Assembly: GCA_947628565.1 (NCBI GenBank)
Contig: CANRAH010000002.1
Coordinates: 93,525 to 137,238 of the forward strand
Direction: 5' to 3'
Source of the DNA: an uncultured Bacilli bacterium
GTDB lineage: Bacteria; Bacillota_I; Bacilli_A; RF39; UBA660
Length of the DNA: 43,714 nucleotides
Under the pieces are notes generated by a model. The model was not told where the DNA came from, searched no databases, and saw only the letters and a list, made by a program, of their open reading frames with translations. Shown here piece after piece: positions 8,592 to 17,200 of this stretch (the first letter of the stretch is position 1; each line of letters starts with the position of its first letter). The translations under genes and the position numbers were made by a program.

Positions 8592-8852
8592 ATGGAAACA
8601 CTTAAAGTAGGAACTAAGTCAAATCCAAATTCAGTTGCTGGTGCGCTTGCTAATGTATTTAGAGAAAAAGGAAGTGTAGAAATTCAAGCAATAGGTGCTG
8701 GAGCATTAAATCAAGCGATAAAAGCAATTGCAATTGCAAGAGGATTTGTTGCCCCAAGTGGTAAGAATTTAGTTTGCATCCCTGCTTTCACTGACATAGT
8801 GATTGATGGTGATGAAAGAACTGCTATAAAGTTAATTGTAGAAGCTAAATAG
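8592..8852 (+). CDS. spoVS: Stage V sporulation protein S
   Basis: Small ALBA-like protein needed in Bacillus for coat assembly and the stage V passage of sporulation. The 86-residue sequence is close to the family standard throughout: LKVGTKSNPNSVAGALANV, IQAIGAGALNQAIKAIAIAR, and FTDIVIDGDERTAIKLIVE. AAAGGATG lies about nine bases before the ATG. It is the only plus-strand protein gene in the window and is transcribed away from sufU. SpoVS is also found in bacteria not known to form spores, so it does not prove sporulation. Confidence 0.96.
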   Translation: METLKVGTKSNPNSVAGALANVFREKGSVEIQAIGAGALNQAIKAIAIARGFVAPSGKNLVCIPAFTDIVIDGDERTAIKLIVEAK

Positions 8853-8861
8853 CTTCTTTTT
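8840..8861 (+). terminator. Terminator of spoVS
   Basis: Stem AGAAGCT / AGCTTCT with an AAAT loop and a run of five T. The stop codon lies inside the hairpin. Confidence 0.85.
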
Positions 8862-8950
8862 GTTATATTCCTTTAAAAAATGTATAATATATTAATGAAG
8901 GTTACTTTTTCACTTTGTAAAATTTTTAACAAACATTTTTCAAAAATCTA

Positions 8951-8979
8951 TTGACACTATTTATTTTTAATAGTATAAT
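8951..8979 (+). promoter_or_regulatory. Consensus sigma-A promoter of tRNA-Gly
   Basis: TTGACA, exactly 17 bp, TATAAT: a perfect vegetative promoter ending 18 bases before the mature tRNA 5' end. It implies strong host transcription towards the prophage, stopped by the terminator at 9082-9110. Confidence 0.92.
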
Positions 8980-8997
8980 GTTAGTTGTCTACGAATT

Positions 8998-9071
8998 GCG
9001 GGTGTAGTTCAATGGTAGAACTCCAGCCTTCCAAGCTGATAACGTGGGTCCGATTCCCATCACCCGCTCCA
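8998..9071 (+). tRNA. tRNA-Gly (anticodon TCC), CCA encoded
   Basis: Seven-base acceptor stem GCGGGTG / CACCCGC, discriminator T and encoded CCA. D arm GTTC-GAAC, anticodon loop CTTCCAA (anticodon TCC, reads GGA), four-base variable loop, T stem GTGGG / CCCAT. Two oddities: the T loop reads TCCGATT, with C at position 55 instead of the near-universal T, and the first anticodon-stem pair (27-43) is C-A. Prophage DNA begins right after its 3' end, so part of the 3' half may come from the phage attP. Confidence 0.95.
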
Positions 9072-9081
9072 TTAGTTAATT

Positions 9082-9110
9082 AAGCCTTTATTTACAAGGC
9101 TTTTTATTTT
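9082..9110 (+). terminator. Terminator after tRNA-Gly
   Basis: Stem AAGCCTT / AAGGCTT, seven-base loop, then a run of T broken by one A. It blocks host transcription from entering the prophage. It lies on the phage side of the tRNA, so it may itself be phage-supplied. Confidence 0.85.
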
Positions 9111-9114
9111 GCTA

Positions 9115-9131
9115 GGTACTATTTGGGTACT
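9115..9131. other. Paired GGTACT repeats, candidate integrase sites near attL
   Basis: GGTACT occurs at 9115-9120 and 9126-9131, 11 bp apart, about one helical turn. It lies 44 bp beyond the tRNA CCA end. Short direct repeats at such a place fit arm or core sites of a tyrosine integrase. This is inference: no integrase gene or attR is in view. Confidence 0.3.
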
Positions 9132-9162
9132 AAAATTTAATATAAAAGTGATATGATTGTAT

Positions 9163-9198
9163 AAAAAATATTATACCTCATTTGGTATAATATTTTTT
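9163..9198 (-). terminator. Bidirectional terminator at the end of the prophage late transcript
   Basis: Perfect 15-bp inverted repeat (A6 TATTATACC / GGTATAATA T6) with a six-base loop. It gives a U-run in either direction. It overlaps the stop codon of the last tail gene, so it ends the late operon and also insulates against reading from the host side. Confidence 0.9.
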
Positions 9199-10168
9199 AT
9201 TTTGATAATTCTTCTACCTTCTTCTTTAGTTCATCTACTTCTTCGGTCAATGTTTGTATTTTCATCAAAACAGTTTCAGTATTACCAACCAATACCGATT
9301 GAAGAACTAAAAAATCAACTTGTTGATTAACATCAATATCTTTAGTTAATGTTATCTGATTATTTGAATCAATTGTATAATCAATGTTTTCCGTTGCAAA
9401 TAAATGATTTATTCTTACTATCAACACATCTTTATCTTTATTAAAGGTTGCTATATTTATTGGTATTTGAGTGGTATTATCTAATTCTGATACATAATGG
9501 CTTTCATACTTAACAATAGCCGTATTAACTGTTAATTGTTCTGTTAAACCTTTCATAAATGCATTAAAAGCTTGAGTTTCATCATCATAATATTTTTGAT
9601 ATGCAGCTTGCCATTTAGCATATAAAGTTGATGTGTCAGGCTGGTTAATTAATGCTTGTATCCATGGACATTCGTTACTACCTCTAGTATCAGTAATAAC
9701 GTCTTGCCCAATCGATGTAGTTGTTGGAGCAACATATATATTAGCTAAGCGCATTTCTATTATATTTTCAATTTCATTTATTTTTGGTGGTTGAGGTGTA
9801 CTGTTTGCTATTCCCTCACGATATATTATATTCCCGACACGACCATTTTGAGTTTTATCAACTTGAATTATTATGCTATCTATTCTTGGTACTATATCAT
9901 TATTCGCTGTAATAGTTATAGCAATGTCACTTGGATTTTCAAACCACTTACCACCAAGTAAGGCTTGTCCACCTTTAACCAAAATATTCATACCACTTGA
10001 TGCCGTTAAAACCTGTAACTCAGTAGATGGAGTGCCTTCAGGTGTTGCGTACACTCCTTCACCTATCAATTTTTTATATGGCATATTCATTTCATCTGCA
10101 CTATATAATCTATCATCACCTATACTATCAAAAAAACCACAATTCACATTAAATTTTTGTTCTTTCAT
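9197..10168 (-). CDS. Phage distal tail/baseplate structural protein
   Basis: Last late gene, 323 residues. The N-terminal half opens FNVNCGFFDSIGDDRLYSAD and continues with YKKLIGEGVYATPEGTPSTE, a type I recall from Bacillota prophages at the end of tail modules, where it is usually labelled tail fibre or receptor-binding related. The middle (about residues 170-215) is polar with WQAAYQKYYDDETQAFNAFM. A beta-rich part follows, and the last 25 residues (MKIQTLTEEVDELKKKVEEL) form a leucine-zipper coiled coil, likely a trimerisation helix. AGTAGGTGA precedes the ATG. Function as a virion tip component rests on position and composition. Confidence 0.7.
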   Translation of the reverse strand: MKEQKFNVNCGFFDSIGDDRLYSADEMNMPYKKLIGEGVYATPEGTPSTELQVLTASSGMNILVKGGQALLGGKWFENPSDIAITITANNDIVPRIDSIIIQVDKTQNGRVGNIIYREGIANSTPQPPKINEIENIIEMRLANIYVAPTTTSIGQDVITDTRGSNECPWIQALINQPDTSTLYAKWQAAYQKYYDDETQAFNAFMKGLTEQLTVNTAIVKYESHYVSELDNTTQIPINIATFNKDKDVLIVRINHLFATENIDYTIDSNNQITLTKDIDVNQQVDFLVLQSVLVGNTETVLMKIQTLTEEVDELKKKVEELSK

Positions 10169-10208
10169 TTTTTATCACCTACTTTCATTCATATTTGTTA
10201 AATTAATG

Positions 10209-12503
10209 TTATGCTACCCTCTCCCAACAATATTTAGCAACATACGGTGGCATATTATTGTGAGGCTGATTACCACCAACACTAGATGTATTAATTTCCT
10301 TCAAATATTTATATGAGCCCCTACTAGTACCCCAACATTCAGTATCAGCACCTTGAGAACTTTTTCCATAAACTGCGCCTTCACCATGAGTTTTATCTTC
10401 TTCAGCTTTATGTTGGTGTGATGGCATTGTATCAATTGTTAAAGTAACTTTTTCTTCACCACCAGTATCCCCACATTTATATTTGTCACCACAAGCAAGT
10501 ACAAATACATCTTTTAATTGTTCCCATTTTCCAATGTAAATATCATTTGGATTTGTATTGTTTCCAAATAATACAATAGCTCCTACTGGGTAATATGGAT
10601 ATGGGTATACATATTTACCATTCTGTTTAAGATTACCATATTCACCTTTTTCTTCCCATTCATTAATAGGCTCAAACTCTAATTCATTAGTATTATGAAT
10701 TTTAACCCAGGTATACGAACTTGAACTAGTAGGGGCGGTTGTAGATGATGTACTTATAACGCCTAAATATTGAGTAGTTGAGTCTGGTTTTATGGTCATA
10801 GGATTACCATTTTCATTTGGAGAATATCTAAAATATACATAAGCGCTAGTTCCATTATCTCCTCTAGGTCCTTGTTCTCCTTGAAGCCCTTGTTGTCCTT
10901 CTGGTCCCATAGGCCCTTGAACTCCATTATCACCTTTTTCCCCTTTTGGAATCGTAAATTCTAACACAGGTTTACTATTACTGCCTATATTTTTAACGTT
11001 TGCATTAGTACCTGCATCTCCAGTGATAGTAGAAGCAATTGTTAATTCAAAATTATTACCTATCGCTTCATTTAGAATTTCTTTTAATTTTTCATATGTT
11101 ATTTTTCTAGTCTCTCCAAATGCTACTACAGGTATGCAACTTTCATTATTCAAAGTATCAGCATTAGGTAATTCCGATATTTTTAAATCTCGAATTTCAT
11201 TGGCAATTACATCTAATTCATTATTATTAATTTTAGCTGTTATTGGTTGTATAAATTCTTCTAAAATTAAAAACTCATTATTTTCAGTTTTTAACTTAGT
11301 TTCATTTTCATTTAAAATATAGCCAGATATACTAGGAATTTCATCATCAACTAAATACTCAAATTTAGGTTCTACAGAATAGCCATTGTCATTATAAACT
11401 TCAATAATTTCGATTATTCTTGCTTCAACTTCTATTTCATATTCATTTGAAACAGAAACTATATCTCCTAAATCATAATCTTTTTTATATTGAAATGTTA
11501 AACGTGGCTCGACTATACCTTCGAAAGATTTTGTACTTTGATAATTTGCCAACTCCTCTAAACCTTTACTTGATAAAGAGGCTTGGTAAATTGTATCAGT
11601 TAACGTAACTTCTACTTTATTTTCATTTTCACGAGTAATAATTGCTATATTTGTGCCATCAACTTGCCAATAAGTAATTCCATTAATCACAACCTCTTTA
11701 CCACTTGAATAGGATGTAATTAAATCATTATAGTCAATTTTTTTAGAAATATTTCTAGCATCAACATATAATTCATATCTATTTATTCCAGAAGCCGATC
11801 CAGTAGTGTTAGTAATTCTATCGGCACCTTCACCTTCTCCGGCTGTCAAAACAACATTTTTAATGTTTGTCTTATCTTCACTATATTTTGTAGATGATAA
11901 ATTTTCATAGTCATTGGAAAATATTACATATTTACTTTTATCTCTTCCTTTGTACAATTTAAATACAAAATTTTTGTTTTCATTTAAATAAACTTTATAT
12001 CCCCAGTTATATTTTTTAATTGTTTCTTGAATTTTTTCATTCAAATTATCATAACTAACTTGTTCTCTTATTTTTTCATCAAATCCTGATTTTTCATCAA
12101 GGACAAAGCCATCAATTTTTCTATTAAATAAACTAGGATTAATTATATTGTCATCAATCAATTTTCTTAAATAATCTTCAACTAAGCCATTAAAATTAGT
12201 TTGCTTCCAAATAATTCTTTGACCTAAAATTTTTTTTATATCATATCCAGTTACAATAATATAATTACCATTTTCAACATCAGTGTCTAATTCTATTTTT
12301 TCAATTCTACATACCAAATCATCATCTTGTCTTGATAAATAAACACCATTCCTAAACTTATTTAAATTTTCAATACTCGCTGATATTTTAATTTCACAAT
12401 CTCCAATATCATTATATCGCTTAGCCCAAATTAATGATTCATAATTATCAATTATATTAATTTGATTGCGATTTTCATCCAAAATATAAATATCAATCAT
12501 CAT
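10209..12503 (-). CDS. Composite tail protein: Gp37-like base, collagen-like stalk, tail-collar tip
   Basis: A 764-residue protein with three parts. Residues 1 to about 390 look like the siphovirus Gp37-like/Tal family that forms the tail-tip hub (IYILDENRNQINIIDNYESL, then the TGYDIKKILGQRII stretch). About 519-552 is a short collagen-like Gly-x-y run (GPMGPEGQQGLQGEQGPRG). About 640-764 is a tail-collar-type tip (YPVGAIVLFGNN..., MPSHQHKA, and a final MPPYVAKYCWERV). No clear peptidase motif was seen. It overlaps the Dit gene by four bases. A second ATG at 12500 is better spaced from AGAGGTG than the first. Confidence 0.8.
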   Translation of the reverse strand: MMIDIYILDENRNQINIIDNYESLIWAKRYNDIGDCEIKISASIENLNKFRNGVYLSRQDDDLVCRIEKIELDTDVENGNYIIVTGYDIKKILGQRIIWKQTNFNGLVEDYLRKLIDDNIINPSLFNRKIDGFVLDEKSGFDEKIREQVSYDNLNEKIQETIKKYNWGYKVYLNENKNFVFKLYKGRDKSKYVIFSNDYENLSSTKYSEDKTNIKNVVLTAGEGEGADRITNTTGSASGINRYELYVDARNISKKIDYNDLITSYSSGKEVVINGITYWQVDGTNIAIITRENENKVEVTLTDTIYQASLSSKGLEELANYQSTKSFEGIVEPRLTFQYKKDYDLGDIVSVSNEYEIEVEARIIEIIEVYNDNGYSVEPKFEYLVDDEIPSISGYILNENETKLKTENNEFLILEEFIQPITAKINNNELDVIANEIRDLKISELPNADTLNNESCIPVVAFGETRKITYEKLKEILNEAIGNNFELTIASTITGDAGTNANVKNIGSNSKPVLEFTIPKGEKGDNGVQGPMGPEGQQGLQGEQGPRGDNGTSAYVYFRYSPNENGNPMTIKPDSTTQYLGVISTSSTTAPTSSSSYTWVKIHNTNELEFEPINEWEEKGEYGNLKQNGKYVYPYPYYPVGAIVLFGNNTNPNDIYIGKWEQLKDVFVLACGDKYKCGDTGGEEKVTLTIDTMPSHQHKAEEDKTHGEGAVYGKSSQGADTECWGTSRGSYKYLKEINTSSVGGNQPHNNMPPYVAKYCWERVA

Positions 12504-13360
12504 ACACCTCTATATACGTTATAATGTTTAAAATTTATAGAAACTAATTGATCACTTTCCCCACTATCTGCTAAAAATGTGAAATTATTATCTCCCGTTC
12601 TTAATTGAAAAAATTTAGAACCTTTTCTCAAATAAGGTATTAAGTTAGTTTCAACGCCATCTCTTACGCACTTAACTGATTTTATACCTATATTACAATC
12701 GATGATTAAATTATCATGATTGTTGAAAGTATAATCTAAAATAAATTGTTCTCCAGTTAATGTATTACGTATTTCAAATGTCCTAACGGATCCATAAAAA
12801 TCAACATCAATTATTAAACCAGTTTCGCTCTCACTAACATTTTGAACATTAGTAATTCTATTAAGCTCTAATTGTGAAAAATATTCTGGTTCATCAACAT
12901 TTATTGAAAATGGAAATTTAAATTTTTGAACAACTTTTGAAATATCATCAACAATTAATTGTAAATCTTTAAAATAAGGGTTCGGACAAATTATAGATAT
13001 TTGTACTAATTCATTATTTGTAAAATAATCACTATCAACATTCTCTACATAACCTTCAATATATACATTTCTAGATGAATTTTTATAATAAATTTTACAA
13101 TACTCTTTAGTCCTGAAATAGTTATATAATTTTAATCGATTTTTTTCAACATCTCCATTTATTTTAATTGTTATAACAATATTTCTTGTTTGCAATTTTG
13201 AAGAATTGAATAGTGAACCATCCATACCAGCCACATTAGACATATTTATTTGTCCCTGAGGGGGATTTAAACCTGTTATAGATAAAATTTGATAATCAGT
13301 TTCTTTATGAGTTAATTCAAAAACCGTTTTATCTATAGTTTCTACTTTTAGTATAAACAT
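12500..13360 (-). CDS. Distal tail protein Dit (siphovirus tail component)
   Basis: Ring protein joining the tail tube to the tip. The 286-residue product has the N-terminal Dit half with ILSITGLNPPQGQINMSNVAGMDGSLF, as in the Sipho_tail family, and NVYIEGYVENVDSDYF followed by ISIICPNPYFKDL, the usual end of that domain. The C-terminal half (from about residue 165) is the second beta-sandwich with GEQFILDYTFNNHDNLIID. It stands between the tape measure and the tail-hub gene, the standard order. It overlaps the next gene by the ATGA type of coupling. Confidence 0.88.
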   Translation of the reverse strand: MFILKVETIDKTVFELTHKETDYQILSITGLNPPQGQINMSNVAGMDGSLFNSSKLQTRNIVITIKINGDVEKNRLKLYNYFRTKEYCKIYYKNSSRNVYIEGYVENVDSDYFTNNELVQISIICPNPYFKDLQLIVDDISKVVQKFKFPFSINVDEPEYFSQLELNRITNVQNVSESETGLIIDVDFYGSVRTFEIRNTLTGEQFILDYTFNNHDNLIIDCNIGIKSVKCVRDGVETNLIPYLRKGSKFFQLRTGDNNFTFLADSGESDQLVSINFKHYNVYRGV

Positions 13361-13361
13361 A

Positions 13362-16300
13362 TTATTTTCCCCCCTTCAAATCCAATAAATTTCTAGTTTG
13401 CCTATAAAGTTCTATTCTTGATGGCTGTTTTGGTGCATTTATATTTTGAGTAAAATTATTTATTACATTATTTGTTGCAGAACTGTTTAATCTATCATTA
13501 TTTCCATTAAATGAGGAATTGTTCATATTAGCTAAACCCAATTTTGCATCATTTAATCCTACTTCTAAATTATTTTTAAATTGATTTAATTCTACACTGT
13601 TATTTAATTGATTTTGTAAAGAAGATATTATACTTTTACCAAAACTACTAACTTGATTTAATATCGGTTTAGATTTCTTTTTAACACCAACACCTATACC
13701 TTCAAGTAATTGTTGCCCTAATTTATTTGTCTTTTTAGAAGGTGAATGCATGTCCCAAACACGTGTAAACTGTTTTAACAAATTAGAAGCAAAATTTATA
13801 ATTGTTCCAAACACAGTATTTTGTTTATCTTTATTGCCAACGCCTTTGTTAACACCATCAAGTAAATACTCTCCAGCAGTTTTAGCATCCATTTTCTTAT
13901 TTTTTATTTGTTCAATACTATTTTCTGCTAAACTCTTCATTTCAGCTTCTGCCATAGGTTTGCCAGATTTAACACCATCAATATACATTTGAACTTGACC
14001 GTTACCTACATCTTTAAATTCTATATTTCTAGCAGTCATTGATGATAATTGATTAGCTATTCCAGTTTCCCACGCATTTGCTATATTTTCATTCCCAGTG
14101 CTTACTGTTGAAGTTAAAGAATCTAAGACTTGCTGGTTTTCTTCAACATTTTTCTTTGCATTTTCTATTTTTTGATCATATAAAATCTTATCATCATTTT
14201 TAGCATTATTTCTTAATATATATAAATTTCCTAATTCTTTTTGAGCTATTTCTAAGTTCTTTTTAGCGATTTCTTCATCAGTTAAATTCTTGTTTTGCTT
14301 ATGTTCAGTTAAATTAATATCATTTGAAATAATATCTTCGTATGCTCCATTTTGAAAATCAACCATTTGCTTTTCATATGCACCTATAATATAAGCATTG
14401 TCTTCAGTTAATTCTTGTTGAGCTTTATATTGTTCCATAAGATTATCATATTGTTCTTCTAGTTGTTTATATTGTTTATTTAATTGAACACCTTTCCAGC
14501 TATAGCGATTTTTTTCGTACTCATCTAACTTATCCATCATTTGACTATAAGTATCTGAGATTTCATTATCTAAGCGATACATTTCGTTATAAGCATTTTG
14601 TCTGTTTTTAATTGCATCTTTATATAAATCTTCATTGGCTTCTAATATTAATTCAGCTTTTTTCTTTTTTATTATTTCATCTATTGTTTTTGAAAGTTCA
14701 TCATATTTTTGAATTTGACCATCAATTAAAGATATTTCTATACCTGTTGCTTCACTTAATTCTCCAATAATAAAATTGGCTCTATTTTCATAACCTTCTT
14801 TAACCTTACCGTTGGCATCTACCAAATTATCTAATTCATTTTTTAAATCTTGAACATAATCAAGTTCAGCAAGACCATTACTAATACTGTCTTCAACACT
14901 ATCATGTAAATCTTGTCTTGATTTAAGAAGTTCTTGAGTTGCTTCGGTTTCAGCTTTAACAGCTTCGGATTTTTCCTTTAAAGCCTTAGTTTCTTTATTT
15001 TCATAGTCTATCAATGATTTGAAAGCACTTATTAATCCCATGATTGTCCCTATAACTAAACCTATTGAATTTAGTTTTAATTCTTTATTAAATAATTTGG
15101 TACTATTAGTTGCCAATTTTGAATAAGTAACATAAGCTAAAATTGCTGTACCTAAACCTATAATTAATGGTTTAAACGTTTTAACAAATGATATTATATT
15201 TCCTACAACACTTATTAAAGTTTTAATTCCACCAATAATGTTACTAATAACTTTTTTTACTTTTCTACCAAACACATCCCAGTTGACACTATCTGCCCAT
15301 TCGGTAAAACTTTTAGTTATTTCTTGAATAACTGGAATTAATGCCTCCAAAAAAGGTGTACCAACTTTAGCTTGAAATTGTCTCCAAGTTTCTTTTAGGT
15401 TACCCATAACATTTTCCCAACCATCAGATTCACGAGAGGCTTGACCAAAAGCGCCAGAAACTTTTTGAGCATCAGTAACCATTTTAAGTAAAGTTTGTTG
15501 CTTTTGAAATTCAGTCAATTCTAAATATTTTTTCCCAAATAATTCAGTTGCCTTAGCATTACGAGTAAATTCAGTTGCAGAAATTCCTAATGCTGCGTCA
15601 TTAGCAAAATTTCCTTTTAAAAATGACATCATAGTTTCAGCAGTTTCATCCAAACTTTTATCATAATAAGCTGCACTATCTGCAGTTGCTTGTAAAGCTT
15701 CTTCCATCAATTTTAATGATTCTTCTACTTCTCCTCCGTTAGAACGTGCAAACGCATACAATCTAGCACCAGTAGTGTTTAATCGTGTTTCCAAAATACC
15801 ACTAGAATCAGCAACACGTTTAATTGCATCACTGGCAGTATTTCCCATATCTCCAAAAGTTTGTTCAAACATGGCGTTTTCAGCTTTAATATTTGCAGCA
15901 GTAGTAATCATTTGTGTAGCAAACTCTTTAGCTGCATTGATTGCTTTTTTAAATCCATCTGCAACTAAACTAGCTAAAGCTCCTTTAAGTACAGTAAAAC
16001 CACTTTGTGCATTATTGGAAGCATCTTCCATATTTTTTAATTCTTCTTCCACAGTTGCACCACTTTTTGAAGCCTTTTTTTCTGCTTCTTCAACATTTTT
16101 CAATGAAAGTTTAAGTTTGTCCATTTCTTTTTCAGTTTTAGTTACAGTCGCTTCTTGATTATTCATAGAAACGGTTGCATTCGCAACTTGAGTTTTTAAT
16201 TGCATTTCTGCTTTTTCCGCTGATTTTAATTGCGTTTGTAATTTCTTAACTTCACTTGAATTTTCTCCATAAGTTTTTTTTGCTTTATCAAGTTCATTTT

Positions 16301-16586
16301 TTAATTTTGATACTTCATTACTAGCATTTTTTTCTGCCTCTTCAATTCTTTTTAATTGTTCCTTATAATTATTTAATTTATCATTTTGAGCAGATAATAT
16401 TGTGGTAAGTTGTTGTAACTTAGCACGTATTCCATCACTAGATTTACTCCAATCTTCCATTCCAGCAGAAGCTTTGCTAAACTCAGAATTTGCCATTTTA
16501 ATTTGATTATTTGCTTCTGTTATACCCTTTTTTAAATCAGATATATCCACTTTAAAGCGAGTAGTAATATCTTCACCTTTTGCCAT
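13362..16586 (-). CDS. Tail tape measure protein
   Basis: Sets tail length and is probably involved in DNA injection. At 1074 residues it is the largest product here. Residues about 1-185 are long coiled coils (DLKKGITEANNQIKMANSEF onward). Residues about 225-430 form the conserved core (NAMFEQTFGDMGNTASDAI). Residues about 445-520 hold hydrophobic stretches typical of membrane insertion (IIGGIKTLISVVGNIISFV, LIIGLGTAILAYVTY). More coiled coils follow, and the C terminus contains MHSPSKKTNKLGQQLLEGIG, a tape-measure hallmark. At about 1.5 angstrom per residue it suggests a tail near 160 nm. The two tail chaperone frames precede it, as expected. Confidence 0.95.
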   Translation of the reverse strand: MAKGEDITTRFKVDISDLKKGITEANNQIKMANSEFSKASAGMEDWSKSSDGIRAKLQQLTTILSAQNDKLNNYKEQLKRIEEAEKNASNEVSKLKNELDKAKKTYGENSSEVKKLQTQLKSAEKAEMQLKTQVANATVSMNNQEATVTKTEKEMDKLKLSLKNVEEAEKKASKSGATVEEELKNMEDASNNAQSGFTVLKGALASLVADGFKKAINAAKEFATQMITTAANIKAENAMFEQTFGDMGNTASDAIKRVADSSGILETRLNTTGARLYAFARSNGGEVEESLKLMEEALQATADSAAYYDKSLDETAETMMSFLKGNFANDAALGISATEFTRNAKATELFGKKYLELTEFQKQQTLLKMVTDAQKVSGAFGQASRESDGWENVMGNLKETWRQFQAKVGTPFLEALIPVIQEITKSFTEWADSVNWDVFGRKVKKVISNIIGGIKTLISVVGNIISFVKTFKPLIIGLGTAILAYVTYSKLATNSTKLFNKELKLNSIGLVIGTIMGLISAFKSLIDYENKETKALKEKSEAVKAETEATQELLKSRQDLHDSVEDSISNGLAELDYVQDLKNELDNLVDANGKVKEGYENRANFIIGELSEATGIEISLIDGQIQKYDELSKTIDEIIKKKKAELILEANEDLYKDAIKNRQNAYNEMYRLDNEISDTYSQMMDKLDEYEKNRYSWKGVQLNKQYKQLEEQYDNLMEQYKAQQELTEDNAYIIGAYEKQMVDFQNGAYEDIISNDINLTEHKQNKNLTDEEIAKKNLEIAQKELGNLYILRNNAKNDDKILYDQKIENAKKNVEENQQVLDSLTSTVSTGNENIANAWETGIANQLSSMTARNIEFKDVGNGQVQMYIDGVKSGKPMAEAEMKSLAENSIEQIKNKKMDAKTAGEYLLDGVNKGVGNKDKQNTVFGTIINFASNLLKQFTRVWDMHSPSKKTNKLGQQLLEGIGVGVKKKSKPILNQVSSFGKSIISSLQNQLNNSVELNQFKNNLEVGLNDAKLGLANMNNSSFNGNNDRLNSSATNNVINNFTQNINAPKQPSRIELYRQTRNLLDLKGGK

Positions 16587-16597
16587 ATTTTCACCTC

Positions 16598-16804
16598 CTA
16601 TTCAATTACTGGTACATAAACTCTTGTTTTACCATTAATTTTTTCATAATGTTTCTCATTGTATGAATCTATATTTTGTGTATTTACACGATTATTTAAT
16701 CGTTTAACTAATAAAATAACTTCATCAAAAAATTCTCTTCTTATATCAAATGGTGTAATACATTTAAAACGGTCGCATAAACTTAACTGTAATTCAAACA
16801 ACAT
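16598..16804 (-). CDS. Tail assembly chaperone T part, made by -1 frameshift from the G gene
   Basis: This 68-residue open frame has no ribosome-binding site of its own. It continues upstream, in frame, to the slippery AAAAAAC at 16840-16846. A -1 shift there would join 110 residues of the G protein to 12 linker codons and these 68 residues, giving a GT protein of about 190 residues. The T part is charged, with RREFFDEVILLVKRLNNRV and KTRVYVPVIE. In lambda and most long-tailed phages the GT form bridges the tape measure and tail tube protein. Independent initiation at its ATG (16804) cannot be excluded but lacks support. Confidence 0.85.
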   Translation of the reverse strand: MLFELQLSLCDRFKCITPFDIRREFFDEVILLVKRLNNRVNTQNIDSYNEKHYEKINGKTRVYVPVIE

Positions 16805-16810
16805 TTCATA

Positions 16811-16846
16811 AAGGGACAGATTGCTCTGTCCCTTAGTTAGTTTTTT
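16811..16846 (-). promoter_or_regulatory. Programmed -1 frameshift signal: AAAAAAC slippery heptamer plus hairpin
   Basis: Minus strand: A AAA AAC in the zero frame (16846-16840), followed at once by the G-gene TAA stop (16839-16837). After a five-base spacer from the heptamer comes a perfect 10-bp stem, AAGGGACAGA / TCTGTCCCTT, with a GCAA tetraloop (16834-16811). Both halves of a classical -1 signal are present, in the right frame and at the right spacing. Confidence 0.92.
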
Positions 16847-17169
16847 CCATTATTTCCAAAAGACAAACTAGAAATAGTATGTTTAACTATATCAATCAAA
16901 ACTTTAACCATATCATCAACGTTAACGTTTCTTAATTCTTCATCTGTTAATCCATCAAAAATTTTTTTCATTATATTTTTTACAGTATCTAAACTAGAAA
17001 CAACTAAATTAAGAGCTATTGTAGCAACTTCATAGTCATTACCTGTTTTAAGCTTATCCAAATCAATTACTTTTATTAAATCTTCAACAGTCCCAAACTT
17101 TAATTTAAACGTACTCATTTCATATGTCTTCACAATTTCTTCTTTATCATTATATATATTTAATTTCAT
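16837..17169 (-). CDS. Tail assembly chaperone G
   Basis: A 110-residue protein between the major tail protein and the tape measure. It has the compact pattern of Bacillota tail chaperones: an N-terminal beta hairpin (LNIYNDKEEIVKTYEMSTFK), then helices with FGTVEDLIKVIDLDKL and DGLTDEELRNVNVDDMVKVL. It coats the tape measure during tail assembly and is not kept in the virion in known systems. Translation ends at TAA right after the slippery heptamer; a fraction of ribosomes should continue into the T frame. AGGAGGTAGAAT precedes its ATG. Confidence 0.88.
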   Translation of the reverse strand: MKLNIYNDKEEIVKTYEMSTFKLKFGTVEDLIKVIDLDKLKTGNDYEVATIALNLVVSSLDTVKNIMKKIFDGLTDEELRNVNVDDMVKVLIDIVKHTISSLSFGNNGKN

Positions 17170-17200
17170 ATTCTACCTCCTATCAAGTATAATTTTTGTT

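Noticed and set aside
9873-10316. Plus-strand open frame (147 codons) opposite two tail genes
   Set aside because: Crosses a gene boundary of the real minus-strand genes, no SD and no recognisable protein.
10850-10950. Gly-rich repeat run as a CRISPR or diversity-generating repeat
   Set aside because: It encodes a collagen-like Gly-x-y stalk; no spacers, no reverse transcriptase and no template repeat found.
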